Shown here: positions 7,552 through 14,462 of the stretch, piece by piece
How positions within the stretch are numbered: position 1 is the first letter of the stretch
Layout: every line of letters begins with the position of its first letter
NCBI GenBank assembly: GCA_009702845.1
Contig: WLHG01000008.1
Location: 1-14,722, forward strand
Length of the DNA stretch: 14,722 nt
Source of the DNA: Actinomycetota bacterium
Lineage (GTDB): Bacteria > Actinomycetota > Actinomycetes > Nanopelagicales > Nanopelagicaceae
Direction: 5' to 3'
Translations under genes and position numbers: made by a program
The notes under the pieces: generated by a model
Seen by the model: only the letters and a program-made list of their open reading frames with translations
What the model was told of the DNA's origin: nothing
Database searches by the model: none

Positions 7552-8286
7552 TTATAGAAAACTATGAATTGCGAAAGCAAATAACGGAGCGACAGCTAAA
7601 GCGGGAAGAAGATTGCCGACGGAGACCTTCTTAATATTGAGTAAACTTAAGCCGATCGTAATTAGCATCACTCCCCCGACAACTGTCATTGCATCGATTT
7701 GATAGGTGGTTAAAACCGTACCTAGAAACAGACCGATGACTGTCCAGGCTCCTTGGTAGATTGCTACTGGAATTGCAGCAACTGCAACCCCCCAACCAAG
7801 TGATGAGGCAAAGGCCATGGCGGCAAAGAAGTCCAATGTGCTCTTCAACAAGAGTTGATCAATACCAGTCGACATACCATCGCTAATAGAGCCCAATATG
7901 GCAAGCGGCCCAATTGCAAACAGTAATGCGGCAGAAACGAAACCCTCAACGAAGGTTCCATTTTCAGAGACTTTGAATTTCTTGCGTAGATTTTCCCCAA
8001 GAGAATCCAACTTCTCATCTACTTTCAACGCACTTCCGATCAATCCGCCGATCAATAGTGATCCCAAAACAACTAGTAATGGCCAACCGCTTGGAAACGC
8101 CGATCGAAATTGCGATGACCACATGGGCATTAGAGCCGATGCTGCGCCAAGTAATGTAACGAGCCCCAGCACATCAGTGGTCAACGTCCGGGTTTTTATA
8201 CTTAATCGATTACCAACAAGCACGCCGATGGAGCCCCCGCAAATGATTGCAACAACATTAATGACAGTGCCAATACCTGGAAACAT
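7552..8286 (-). CDS. DUF554 family membrane protein (YqgA/YdfK-like)
   Basis: Polytopic inner-membrane protein of 244 residues with about seven hydrophobic segments and glycine-rich helices. The N terminus GTVINVVAIICGGSIGVLVGN is the DUF554 hallmark, and GFVSAALLFAIGPLAILGS and GVMLITIGLSLLNI are also typical of the family. The function is not established; transport or ion handling has been suggested for the family, but nothing here decides it. The ATG is preceded by AGGA only one base away, too close to be a useful Shine-Dalgarno. A TAACCT six bases before the ATG suggests a leaderless transcript. The gene is divergent from the YczE-like membrane protein across 51 bases and converges on the alcohol dehydrogenase gene. 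Confidence 0.88.
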   Translation of the reverse strand: MFPGIGTVINVVAIICGGSIGVLVGNRLSIKTRTLTTDVLGLVTLLGAASALMPMWSSQFRSAFPSGWPLLVVLGSLLIGGLIGSALKVDEKLDSLGENLRKKFKVSENGTFVEGFVSAALLFAIGPLAILGSISDGMSTGIDQLLLKSTLDFFAAMAFASSLGWGVAVAAIPVAIYQGAWTVIGLFLGTVLTTYQIDAMTVVGGVMLITIGLSLLNIKKVSVGNLLPALAVAPLFAFAIHSFL

Positions 8287-8292
8287 TCCTGC

Positions 8293-8298
8293 AGGTTA
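8293..8298 (-). promoter_or_regulatory. Candidate -10 box for leaderless DUF554 transcript
   Basis: TAACCT on the minus strand ends six bases before the ATG, placing the expected transcript start on or next to the start codon. TTGCGC lies 17 bases further upstream, a poor match to the -35 consensus (three of six). No useful Shine-Dalgarno exists for this gene. Inference only. Confidence 0.35.
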
Positions 8299-8337
8299 CG
8301 CATTATCGATTAAAGGCGCAACATGGACTAGGCTCTC

Positions 8338-9009
8338 ATGGTGTCAGTAAATGCTTTCGCCGAGTTCTTGCGCCCTCATAGATCGGTTCCGCACACTCCT
8401 TGGACAGCAACAGGTCGATGGGATCTTAATTTTCTTAGAATCGTAATATTGTTTTTGGGCCTCTTCATTTTTGGAATCGGGGATGCATTCGTTATCCAGA
8501 GCAATATTGGTAATGGCCCCTGGTCTGTGCTGGCACAAGGCATTTCTGTCAATCTAAATATCTCAATGGGTTGGTCCACTTTTGCAATCAGCGCGGTTGT
8601 GCTTCTTGCATGGATTCCTCTACGCGAAAAGCCAGGCTTTGGAACTCTCTCAAATTTGATCATCATCGCGATCGCGATTCAACTCGGAACATCAATTATT
8701 CCCTTACAGAGCAGTTTCATATGGGGAGTAGTTTTCGCACTTCTTGGCATCGCAATGGTGGGAGTCGCGACGAGTTTATATATCACGTGTGGCCTCGGAT
8801 CTGGTCCTCGTGATGGCTTAATGACGGCAATTCATCAGCGCTCTGGGGTCCGCGTCGGACGAGTTCGCTTAGCGATAGAGCTCACCGTTGTAGCCCTCGG
8901 CGCCCTCCTAGGCGGAAATGTCGGCCTTGGAACGCTTCTATTTGCCGTTCTTATTGGTCAATCTATCGCCGTAGCCCTTGGTGTCGTAGCCCGTCTTACT
9001 GAGAAGTAG
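8338..9009 (+). CDS. YczE/YitT-type membrane protein (COG2364-like)
   Basis: Predicted integral membrane protein of 223 residues. A hydrophilic N terminus of about 30 residues is followed by five or so helices. The signature GLGSGPRDGLMTAIHQRSGVRVGRVRLAIEL, broken across about 157-187, with GNVGLGTLLFAVLIGQ after it, is typical of the YczE/YyaS group. IGNGPWSVLAQGIS (55-68) is the matching first repeat (GxGPW/GxGPRD), consistent with an internal duplication. The family has no secure function; some members sit beside regulators or lipopeptide clusters. I chose the ATG at 8338, but the GTG at 8341 is equally possible: a TAGGCT at 8329-8334 ends six bases before it and there is no Shine-Dalgarno. 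It is divergent from DUF554. Confidence 0.8.
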   Translation: MVSVNAFAEFLRPHRSVPHTPWTATGRWDLNFLRIVILFLGLFIFGIGDAFVIQSNIGNGPWSVLAQGISVNLNISMGWSTFAISAVVLLAWIPLREKPGFGTLSNLIIIAIAIQLGTSIIPLQSSFIWGVVFALLGIAMVGVATSLYITCGLGSGPRDGLMTAIHQRSGVRVGRVRLAIELTVVALGALLGGNVGLGTLLFAVLIGQSIAVALGVVARLTEK

Positions 9010-9011
9010 CC

Positions 9012-9082
9012 GATAGCCTCATGCTATCCCCCGACCGTTGTGCTGGTCGCTTCATCGCACACGGGGTCCTAAACACCCCCGT
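9012..9082 (+). promoter_or_regulatory. Hairpin-rich leader before the NCS2 permease
   Basis: Three perfect inverted repeats lie in a row within the longest intergenic gap: GATAGC/GCTATC (9012-9017 and 9023-9028, 5-nt loop), CGACC/GGTCG (9032-9036 and 9045-9049, 8-nt loop) and ACGGGG/CCCCGT (9061-9066 and 9077-9082, 10-nt loop). None is followed by a T run, so they do not look like intrinsic terminators. They may belong to a structured 5' leader of the permease mRNA, to operators, or to chance. I see no conserved purine-riboswitch core. Confidence 0.35.
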
Positions 9083-9093
9083 TATCAAAATTA

Positions 9094-9099
9094 GAGAGG
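9094..9099 (+). promoter_or_regulatory. Shine-Dalgarno of the NCS2 permease gene
   Basis: GAGAGG lies eight bases before the ATG at 9108 and decides it over the in-frame ATG at 9021, whose extra 29 residues have no family counterpart and would cover the hairpin region. Confidence 0.8.
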
Positions 9100-9107
9100 C
9101 TGCAATT

Positions 9108-10553
9108 ATGCTGGATTCATATTTTAAAATCTCAGAACGTGGTTCTTCGATCGCCCAAGAGGTCAGAGGTGGTCTTGTTACCTTCTTCACCATGGCTTAC
9201 ATCGTTGCCCTTAACCCAATTATCTTGGCTTACTCGCCAGATAAAAACGGTCAGTTCCTCTTTGGCGGCGCGCAGCCTGCACCGGCCATGGTTGCAGCGA
9301 CAACAGCACTAGTAGCAGGTGTATTAACTATTCTTATGGGTTCGGTTGCTAATTATCCGCTTGCACTTGCAACTGGACTTGGTCTTAATACTTTTGTTGC
9401 AGTCGGCATAGCCTCAAAGATGACATGGGCTGCAGCGATGGGCCTTGTCGTTCTTGAAGGTCTTATTATTTTGGTTCTAGTGTTGACTGGCTTCCGAGTC
9501 GCAGTCTTTAAGGCCGTTCCACCCCAGATTAAAATAGCAATCTCCGTAGGAATTGGTCTATTTATCGCCCTTATTGGCTTGGTAGATGCTGGCTTTGTTC
9601 GTCGCACCGCTGGTGGTCCAGTTCCAGTGGGTCTTGGTGTTAATGGAAATCTAGTTGGTTGGCCCACAGTTGTCTTCGTCTTTGGAACGCTTTTGATCAT
9701 CGGATTGATGGTTCGAAAAGTCAAAGGGGCAATCCTCATCGGTATCGTCGGTGCAACTGTTGCCGCCATCATTATTCAGAAGCTCTACAAGATTGCCCCA
9801 GGCTTTACGCCAGGAAATCCACCGACAATCGTAGACGGTGGTTGGGGACTCAACATTCCATCAGTGCCAACGGATATTATTGCTGTTCCTGAATTCGATT
9901 TCACAGGACAGTTCGATCTCTTCGGCGCATTTACATTGGATAATGTCTCACTTATTGCGGCAATCTTGTTGCTCTTTACATTGTTATTGTCTGACTTCTT
10001 TGACACAGTAGGAACAGTTACTGCAATCGGACACGAAGCTGGACTCGCAGATAAAGAAGGCAATGTTGATAACATCCAAAAGATTCTTTTGGTGGATTCC
10101 ATAGCGGCCGCTGCAGGCGGTGCTGCAGGAATTTCTTCAAATACTAGTTACATAGAATCGGCTGCAGGTGTTGGTGAAGGCGCACGTACTGGTCTTGCCT
10201 CAGTTGTTACTGGAGTTATGTTCCTCCTCACAACTTTCCTCGCGCCATTAGTAGCTGTAATCCCTTATGAAGCTGCTACTCCAGCCTTGATTATTGTCGG
10301 ATTCCTTATGATGACACAGATCAAGAAAATTGATTGGGACGATCTAGGAATTGGAATCCCAGCCTTCCTAACAATAATCTTGATGCCATTCACCTACAAC
10401 ATCTCAGTAGGTATTGGAGCTGGATTTATTACACACGTTGTAATCCGTTTAGTTCAGGGTCGCGGCAAAGAAGTTCATCCTTTGATGCTACTTGTTTCAG
10501 GTCTGTTTATGATCTATTTCTTGTCCTCTCCAATTAATTCTTGGATTGGTTAG
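9108..10553 (+). CDS. NCS2 family purine permease (AzgA/PbuG-like)
   Basis: Proton-coupled nucleobase importer in the inner membrane, 481 residues with about 13-14 membrane spans in the NCS2 fold. The N terminus MLDSYFKISERGSS, then EVRGGLVTFFTMAYIVALNP (18-37), is typical of the AzgA/PbuG subgroup that takes up hypoxanthine, guanine or adenine, rather than the UraA or xanthine subgroups. Core motifs are LGLNTFVAVG (91-100), SDFFDTVGTVTAIGHEAGL (295-313) and NTSYIESAAGVGEGARTGL (345-363), the last with the conserved substrate-site Glu E350. The lack of a nearby purine regulator leaves control unclear, but its leader can form hairpins. The imported adenine or other purines would suit Apt, encoded 5 kb to the left. 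A strong terminator follows the gene. Exact base specificity is inferred. Confidence 0.92.
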   Translation: MLDSYFKISERGSSIAQEVRGGLVTFFTMAYIVALNPIILAYSPDKNGQFLFGGAQPAPAMVAATTALVAGVLTILMGSVANYPLALATGLGLNTFVAVGIASKMTWAAAMGLVVLEGLIILVLVLTGFRVAVFKAVPPQIKIAISVGIGLFIALIGLVDAGFVRRTAGGPVPVGLGVNGNLVGWPTVVFVFGTLLIIGLMVRKVKGAILIGIVGATVAAIIIQKLYKIAPGFTPGNPPTIVDGGWGLNIPSVPTDIIAVPEFDFTGQFDLFGAFTLDNVSLIAAILLLFTLLLSDFFDTVGTVTAIGHEAGLADKEGNVDNIQKILLVDSIAAAAGGAAGISSNTSYIESAAGVGEGARTGLASVVTGVMFLLTTFLAPLVAVIPYEAATPALIIVGFLMMTQIKKIDWDDLGIGIPAFLTIILMPFTYNISVGIGAGFITHVVIRLVQGRGKEVHPLMLLVSGLFMIYFLSSPINSWIG

Positions 10554-10568
10554 TATCTAAGAAATCTC

Positions 10569-10610
10569 AAGATAAAGCCCCGCGGATATTTCTGCGGGGC
10601 TTTATCTTTT
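10569..10610. terminator. Strong intrinsic terminator, probably bidirectional
   Basis: A perfect 15-bp stem (10569-10583 with 10594-10608) with a 10-nt loop has a CCCCGC/GCGGGG core flanked by A/T-rich ends, followed by TTTT at 10607-10610 on the plus strand. It ends the NCS2 permease transcript. The minus strand has TTTATCTT at the far end of the stem, so it may also stop the convergent ung transcript, whose stop codon begins at base 10611 and overlaps the T run. Confidence 0.93.
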
Positions 10611-11247
10611 ACCATTTAATCTCCTGTTGCCCTTTGCTTAGCAAGATACTATTAACAGCAGAGAAGGGTTTGGAGCCAAAAAAACCGCGATAAGCCGAAA
10701 GAGGGCTTGGGTGGGCAGAAGTAATCACTAGCTCTGCTGGGAAGTAATGCGCAAGCTCTTGCGCCGATTTACCCCATAAGAGCGCAACTACCGACCGCTG
10801 ACCAAGCTGACGTGCAACCTCATCAGTAATCTCTTGCCATCCAATATCAACGTGGGCCAAAGAATGACCGGCACGTGTCGTTAATATCCGATTGAGAAGC
10901 AATACTCCTTGCTCTGACCAATGTGAGAGATCTCCGTTAATCGGCATAGCAACTCCGCAATCGCTCTCTAACTCCTTAAAAACATTCTTGAGAGAAGCGG
11001 GCAACTTCACAATCTCCCGTGAGACCGAGAAAGCAAAGCCATGAGCAAACCCTGGAGTTGGATATGGATCTTGGCCAATAATTGCGACACGAATGGAGTC
11101 AATAGGAGTCGTGAGCGCTCTCATCACATTCTTATACTCCGGAGCAATAACTTCGCCTTCTAAGGCACGATCAATGCTTAAGAGATTTGGGCGAAAAGGC
11201 TCGAGCGCACTTTGCCAATCTGGATGTAACTGGTCAAACAGACTCAC
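10609..11247 (-). CDS. ung: Uracil-DNA glycosylase
   Basis: Family 1 uracil-DNA glycosylase that removes uracil from DNA to start base excision repair. With the GTG at 11247 the protein is 212 residues. The water-activating motif GQDPYPTPGFAHGFAFS (58-74) has catalytic D60; GVLLLNRILTTR (114-125) lines the uracil pocket; and the DNA-intercalating loop HPSPLSAYRGFFGSKPFS (179-196) has catalytic H179. I chose the GTG because it follows the upstream ABC ATPase stop by a single base, has AAGG six bases before it, and gives an N terminus like that of short actinobacterial Ung proteins. The TTG at 11298 would add 17 residues overlapping the ATPase gene. Translation is probably coupled to that gene. 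Its stop overlaps the terminator at 10569-10610. Confidence 0.94.
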   Translation of the reverse strand: MSLFDQLHPDWQSALEPFRPNLLSIDRALEGEVIAPEYKNVMRALTTPIDSIRVAIIGQDPYPTPGFAHGFAFSVSREIVKLPASLKNVFKELESDCGVAMPINGDLSHWSEQGVLLLNRILTTRAGHSLAHVDIGWQEITDEVARQLGQRSVVALLWGKSAQELAHYFPAELVITSAHPSPLSAYRGFFGSKPFSAVNSILLSKGQQEIKW

Positions 11248-11248
11248 G

Positions 11249-12040
11249 CTACGCCTTAGCGCGAGCTGAAAATCTACCTGCTGTGCTCGTGACTTCAATC
11301 GGTGTTTGGAAAATCGCGGATATGTGCTCGCTGGTAATTACATCAAAGACTGGCCCTGAAACAGCTATGGCTCCATCTTTAAGCAATAGTGCGTGCGTAG
11401 TCCCTAAAGGAATCTCTTCTATGTGGTGTGTAACAAGAACGGTTGCTGGAGCACTCGGATCATTAGAGAATTCAGCAAATCTGCGAAGCAGATCCTCACG
11501 GCCTCCAACATCTAGTCCGGCGGCAGGCTCATCCAACAAGAGAAGCTCTGGATCAGTCATTAGAGCTCGCGCAATTTGGACACGCTTGCGCTCTCCCTCA
11601 CTTAATGTCCCATAGCGACGATCTGCAAACTCTCTCACTCCAAAAACCGTAAGCAGTGCAATCGCACGAGACTCATCCCATAAATCATAAACTTCATTCC
11701 AACGACCAAGAACGGCATAGGCGGCCGTCAAAACTACATCTCTTACAAGCTCATCCCACGGAATATCTTCGGCATTTAATGCCCCACAAATACCAATTCG
11801 AGTGCGCAGTTCAAAGAGATCTACACGGCCCATGGTTTTATCTAGAATCTTTACGGTGCCTGTTGTTGGGTGAATTCTCGTAGAGAGGATTTGTAGAAGT
11901 GTAGATTTACCCGCACCATTGGGACCAAGAATTACCCAACGCTCCCCCGCATTAACCGAGAAATCAATTGGTCCAAGAATAATCTTCTCTTCGCGACGGA
12001 CAGAGACACCCGTGATTTCTAAAACCGATGAACTCCCCAT
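11249..12040 (-). CDS. ABC-type ATP-binding protein (YlmA-like, no partner permease)
   Basis: Single ATPase domain of 263 residues. Walker A is GPNGAGKST (39-47), the signature LSEGERKRVQIARAL (146-160), Walker B LLLLDEPAAGLD (166-177) with catalytic E171, and the switch His H205 in VTHHIEEIP. Where the Q-loop glutamine is expected, after RIGICGALN (81-89), no Gln is found; this recalls the YlmA/ModF group rather than standard importers. No membrane or binding-protein gene is adjacent, so it either pairs with a permease encoded elsewhere or has a non-transport role. The ATG has no Shine-Dalgarno; TATCTT lies eight bases before it. ung follows by one base and is probably translationally coupled. 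The domain call is secure and the substrate unknown. Confidence 0.9.
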   Translation of the reverse strand: MGSSSVLEITGVSVRREEKIILGPIDFSVNAGERWVILGPNGAGKSTLLQILSTRIHPTTGTVKILDKTMGRVDLFELRTRIGICGALNAEDIPWDELVRDVVLTAAYAVLGRWNEVYDLWDESRAIALLTVFGVREFADRRYGTLSEGERKRVQIARALMTDPELLLLDEPAAGLDVGGREDLLRRFAEFSNDPSAPATVLVTHHIEEIPLGTTHALLLKDGAIAVSGPVFDVITSEHISAIFQTPIEVTSTAGRFSARAKA

Positions 12041-12048
12041 AGGGCAAA

Positions 12049-12054
12049 AAGATA
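12049..12054 (-). promoter_or_regulatory. Candidate -10 box for the ABC ATPase-ung transcript
   Basis: TATCTT on the minus strand is eight bases before the ATG at 12040, which would put the transcript start on or just before the start codon. No clear -35 lies 17 bases further upstream, and no Shine-Dalgarno is present. Inference only. Confidence 0.35.
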
Positions 12055-12126
12055 CTGCGTAAAGGGGTAAAGCGAGGCCATTATCTGCTTTGGCGCAGCG
12101 TGATTCGCGATAACCTTCTCCTCATT

Positions 12127-13320
12127 ATGGCAACAGAAAACGAAAATGAGCAGTTCACGGGTCTAATTCTCCTAAGCGGAGTCGACAGGCCAGGAATCAC
12201 CGAAGCGCTTTTTAGCACGCTGGCCCCATTCTCAATTTCAATTTTAGATATCGAGCAGGTGATCATAAGCAACCGCTTGATTTTGACCGTTCTTATCGCC
12301 CTCAGCCCCGCCCATGAAAAAGCCATCGAGAGCGATTTGATGGAATGCGCATCACAAATGGATGTAGATATTGCAACACTTTTTGCAACCACTAGTAGTT
12401 CTAGCATTGCATCTAAAAAAGGATTACTGCATGTCGTTTTATTCGGCTCAAAGCTTCTGCCGGTAGCTATCGCGCAGATTGCTGGAGCTATCAGTGCGAC
12501 AGGTGCCAACATTGAACGCATTACTCGAACCGCCTCAACTCCTGTTACGGCAATTGAGCTGGTGGTTTCAGGCGCTCCTCAAGAGATAGTCGCAGCGGCC
12601 CTTGCTCCTGTGGCGGCACTACATAGAGTGGATATTTCAGTTCAAACTGGCGGTCATATGCGTTTTGCTAAGAAACTTGTGCAGCTTGATGTCGATTCAA
12701 CTTTGATAAAACAAGAGGTAATAGAACTGCTCGCCGCGAAAGCGGGAGTAGGTGCGCAAGTAAGAGAGATAACCGAATCTGCGATGCGCGGAGAGTTAGA
12801 TTTCGAAAGTTCACTGCGGGCAAGGGTTGCACTACTCAAAGGCCTGCCTGAATCAGCATTGGCAGAGGTTCAAAGTGAGATCGTCTTAACGCCAGGTGCA
12901 CGAACCTTGATACGTACATTGCAGCGTTTAGGTCATAGCATCTCGATAGTCTCTGGTGGTTTTGTCGATGTAATCGCGCCTTTAATAGCAGAACTTGGAA
13001 TTGTTCATTTTCGTGCAAACCGACTTGAGATAGACAACGGAATCCTCACTGGGGGCCTTGTCGGGCCAATCATTGATCGCGCTGCAAAGGCCCAAGCGCT
13101 CCGTGATTTCGCTGCGATTGAAACAATCTCAATGGATCAGACCGTGGCAATCGGAGATGGCGCAAATGATTTGGACATGATCGCAGCTGCTGGCCTTGGT
13201 ATCGCCTTCAATGCCAAACCCGCGGTTAAGGCTGCAGCAGATAGCAGTCTCAGCGGCCCATATCTTGATTCGGCCCTTTACCTACTAGGAATACCACGTG
13301 AGGCCGTTGAAGAGGATTAA
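12127..13320 (+). CDS. serB: Phosphoserine phosphatase with two N-terminal ACT-type domains
   Basis: Final step of serine synthesis: phosphoserine to serine and phosphate; cytosolic HAD-family enzyme, 397 residues. Two regulatory ACT-like domains, about 11-85 (GVDRPGITEALFSTLAPF) and 101-172, come first and in related enzymes bind serine for feedback control. The HAD domain follows: DVDST (188-192) with nucleophile D188 and acid/base D190, SIVSGGF (273-279), K321, and GDGANDLDM (343-351) with metal-binding D344 and D348. The chosen ATG at 12127 fits the first ACT strand; the upstream in-frame GTG at 12100 adds nine unlikely residues. No Shine-Dalgarno is seen, and a TAACCT lies ten bases before the ATG. 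It is divergent from the ABC ATPase over 86 bases and ends four bases from the convergent hisG stop. Confidence 0.95.
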   Translation: MATENENEQFTGLILLSGVDRPGITEALFSTLAPFSISILDIEQVIISNRLILTVLIALSPAHEKAIESDLMECASQMDVDIATLFATTSSSSIASKKGLLHVVLFGSKLLPVAIAQIAGAISATGANIERITRTASTPVTAIELVVSGAPQEIVAAALAPVAALHRVDISVQTGGHMRFAKKLVQLDVDSTLIKQEVIELLAAKAGVGAQVREITESAMRGELDFESSLRARVALLKGLPESALAEVQSEIVLTPGARTLIRTLQRLGHSISIVSGGFVDVIAPLIAELGIVHFRANRLEIDNGILTGGLVGPIIDRAAKAQALRDFAAIETISMDQTVAIGDGANDLDMIAAAGLGIAFNAKPAVKAAADSSLSGPYLDSALYLLGIPREAVEED

Positions 13321-13324
13321 AAAT

Positions 13325-14170
13325 CTATAATCTGCAGGCGTGAATATCAGTTACTAATATCCCTCGAGCTCCTACATTCCAGAGCTCATCCATGACACGG
13401 TTTGTATCTTTGCGTAAGACCATCGCACGAACTGCAACCCAATCAGCTTTTTGTAAGGGCGAGATCGTAGGAGATTCTAAGCCGGGTGTGATTGCACACG
13501 CCGCCTCTACCTTAATTTTAGGAATATCGTAATCAAGTAAAACGTATCTGCGGGCTGTCACTACACCCTGCAAACGGCGGATAAGGACCTCTAACTCAGC
13601 TGGAATATCAAAGCCCGTGCGCGAAATAACGATCGCCTCACTTGTTAATATCGCATCACCAAATATTTTTAGCCCGGCCTGACGCAACGTATTACCTGTA
13701 CTCACAACATCGGCGATAACATCGGCAACACCTAATCGAACACTGCTCTCTACCGCTCCATCTAGTCGAACCACATCTGCCGTAATCGAGCGTGATGATA
13801 GGTAGTCGCTGACTAAACCAGGATAAGCAGTTGCAACACGCTTGCCGGATATATCACTCAGAACCCACTCCCGATCAATTGGGCCAGCGAATCGAAAGGT
13901 AGAGCCTCCGAAATCCAAGGCTAAAAGCTCAGTTGCCTTGGCCGAGGAGTCGATTAATAGATCTCTTCCCGTGATTCCTGCCTCTAACTCACCCGAGCCG
14001 ACATAGATTGCAATATCACGAGGGCGTAAATAGTAAAACTCAACGTTATTTTCACTATCAACTAAAATTAAATCACGACTATCAGTGCGCTGGCTATATC
14101 CAGCCTCTTTTAAGATTGCAATCGAAGCATCGGCAAGTGAGCCTTTATTTGGTACGGCAATACGCAACAT
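13325..14170 (-). CDS. hisG: ATP phosphoribosyltransferase, long form
   Basis: First step of histidine synthesis: condenses ATP and PRPP to phosphoribosyl-ATP. 281 residues, the long hexameric form with its own regulatory domain, so no HisZ partner is needed. The N terminus MLRIAVPNKGSLADAS is characteristic. GELEAGITGRDLL (60-72) and the PRPP loop DVVSTGNTLRQAGLKI (154-169) build the active site. Residues from about 205 to the end form the ACT-like C-terminal domain that in relatives binds histidine for feedback inhibition. The ATG lies 15 bases after the hisE stop, preceded by a weak GAG five bases off. It ends four bases from the serB stop, and I see no terminator hairpin there. Confidence 0.96.
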   Translation of the reverse strand: MLRIAVPNKGSLADASIAILKEAGYSQRTDSRDLILVDSENNVEFYYLRPRDIAIYVGSGELEAGITGRDLLIDSSAKATELLALDFGGSTFRFAGPIDREWVLSDISGKRVATAYPGLVSDYLSSRSITADVVRLDGAVESSVRLGVADVIADVVSTGNTLRQAGLKIFGDAILTSEAIVISRTGFDIPAELEVLIRRLQGVVTARRYVLLDYDIPKIKVEAACAITPGLESPTISPLQKADWVAVRAMVLRKDTNRVMDELWNVGARGILVTDIHACRL

Positions 14171-14185
14171 GCTTACTCGATTCTC

Positions 14186-14449
14186 TTAAAGGTATTTGTA
14201 AATGTCATCAGGGGTCAAGCCACGGGCAAGCATCATGGTCTGGAGATGATAAATCAGTTGGCTTATCTCTTCGGCTAGCGCATCATCTGATTCATGTTCT
14301 GCCGCTAACCAGACTTCCCCCGCCTCCTCCAAGATTTTCTTACCGATGCTATGAACTCCGGCATCAACGGCAGCTACGGTCCCAGAACCCTCTGGGCGAG
14401 TTGCCAATGTGGCTGCAAGCTCGATCCAGAGAGCATCAAAGGATTTCAT
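14186..14449 (-). CDS. hisE: Phosphoribosyl-ATP pyrophosphatase
   Basis: Second step of histidine synthesis: hydrolyses phosphoribosyl-ATP to phosphoribosyl-AMP and pyrophosphate. It is a stand-alone all-alpha MazG-like protein of 87 residues, as in actinobacteria, rather than fused to HisI. The metal-binding acidic motif is [20 protein letters not shown] (37-56), with EE at 41-42 and E45; [18 protein letters not shown] (60-77) supplies the second acidic helix. Co-directional with hisG (15-base gap) and with the transporter gene upstream (13-base gap), which predicts one transcript. The ATG has no Shine-Dalgarno; TAAAGT ends seven bases before it, so it could also be made as a leaderless message. 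Confidence 0.95.
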   Translation of the reverse strand: MKSFDALWIELAATLATRPEGSGTVAAVDAGVHSIGKKILEEAGEVWLAAEHESDDALAEEISQLIYHLQTMMLARGLTPDDIYKYL

Positions 14450-14462
14450 GGTGGTTACTTTA

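Noticed and set aside
7898..8350. 150-codon open frame on the plus strand over the DUF554 gene
   Set aside because: Antisense shadow of a hydrophobic protein; no motif, and it would overlap the start of the YczE-like gene.
9012..9028. Hairpin after the YczE-like gene as an intrinsic terminator
   Set aside because: The stem has only six pairs and is followed by C-rich sequence rather than a T run.
9010..9107. Classical purine riboswitch before the NCS2 permease
   Set aside because: The three stems are sequential hairpins, not a three-way junction, and I cannot find the conserved junction and loop bases of the purine aptamer.
9353..9772. 139-codon open frame on the minus strand inside the permease gene
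   Set aside because: It lies antisense to a well-supported membrane protein; its Pro/Thr/Arg-rich translation is the mirror of Gly/Val/Ala codons, and it has no family resemblance.
11187..11615. 142-codon open frame on the plus strand over the ung/ABC ATPase junction
   Set aside because: It covers two firm genes in antisense and has a low-complexity Ser/Arg-rich translation.
12081..12521. 146-codon open frame on the minus strand across the serB 5' half
   Set aside because: It mirrors the conserved ACT-domain coding region, has no ribosome site and no recognisable motif.
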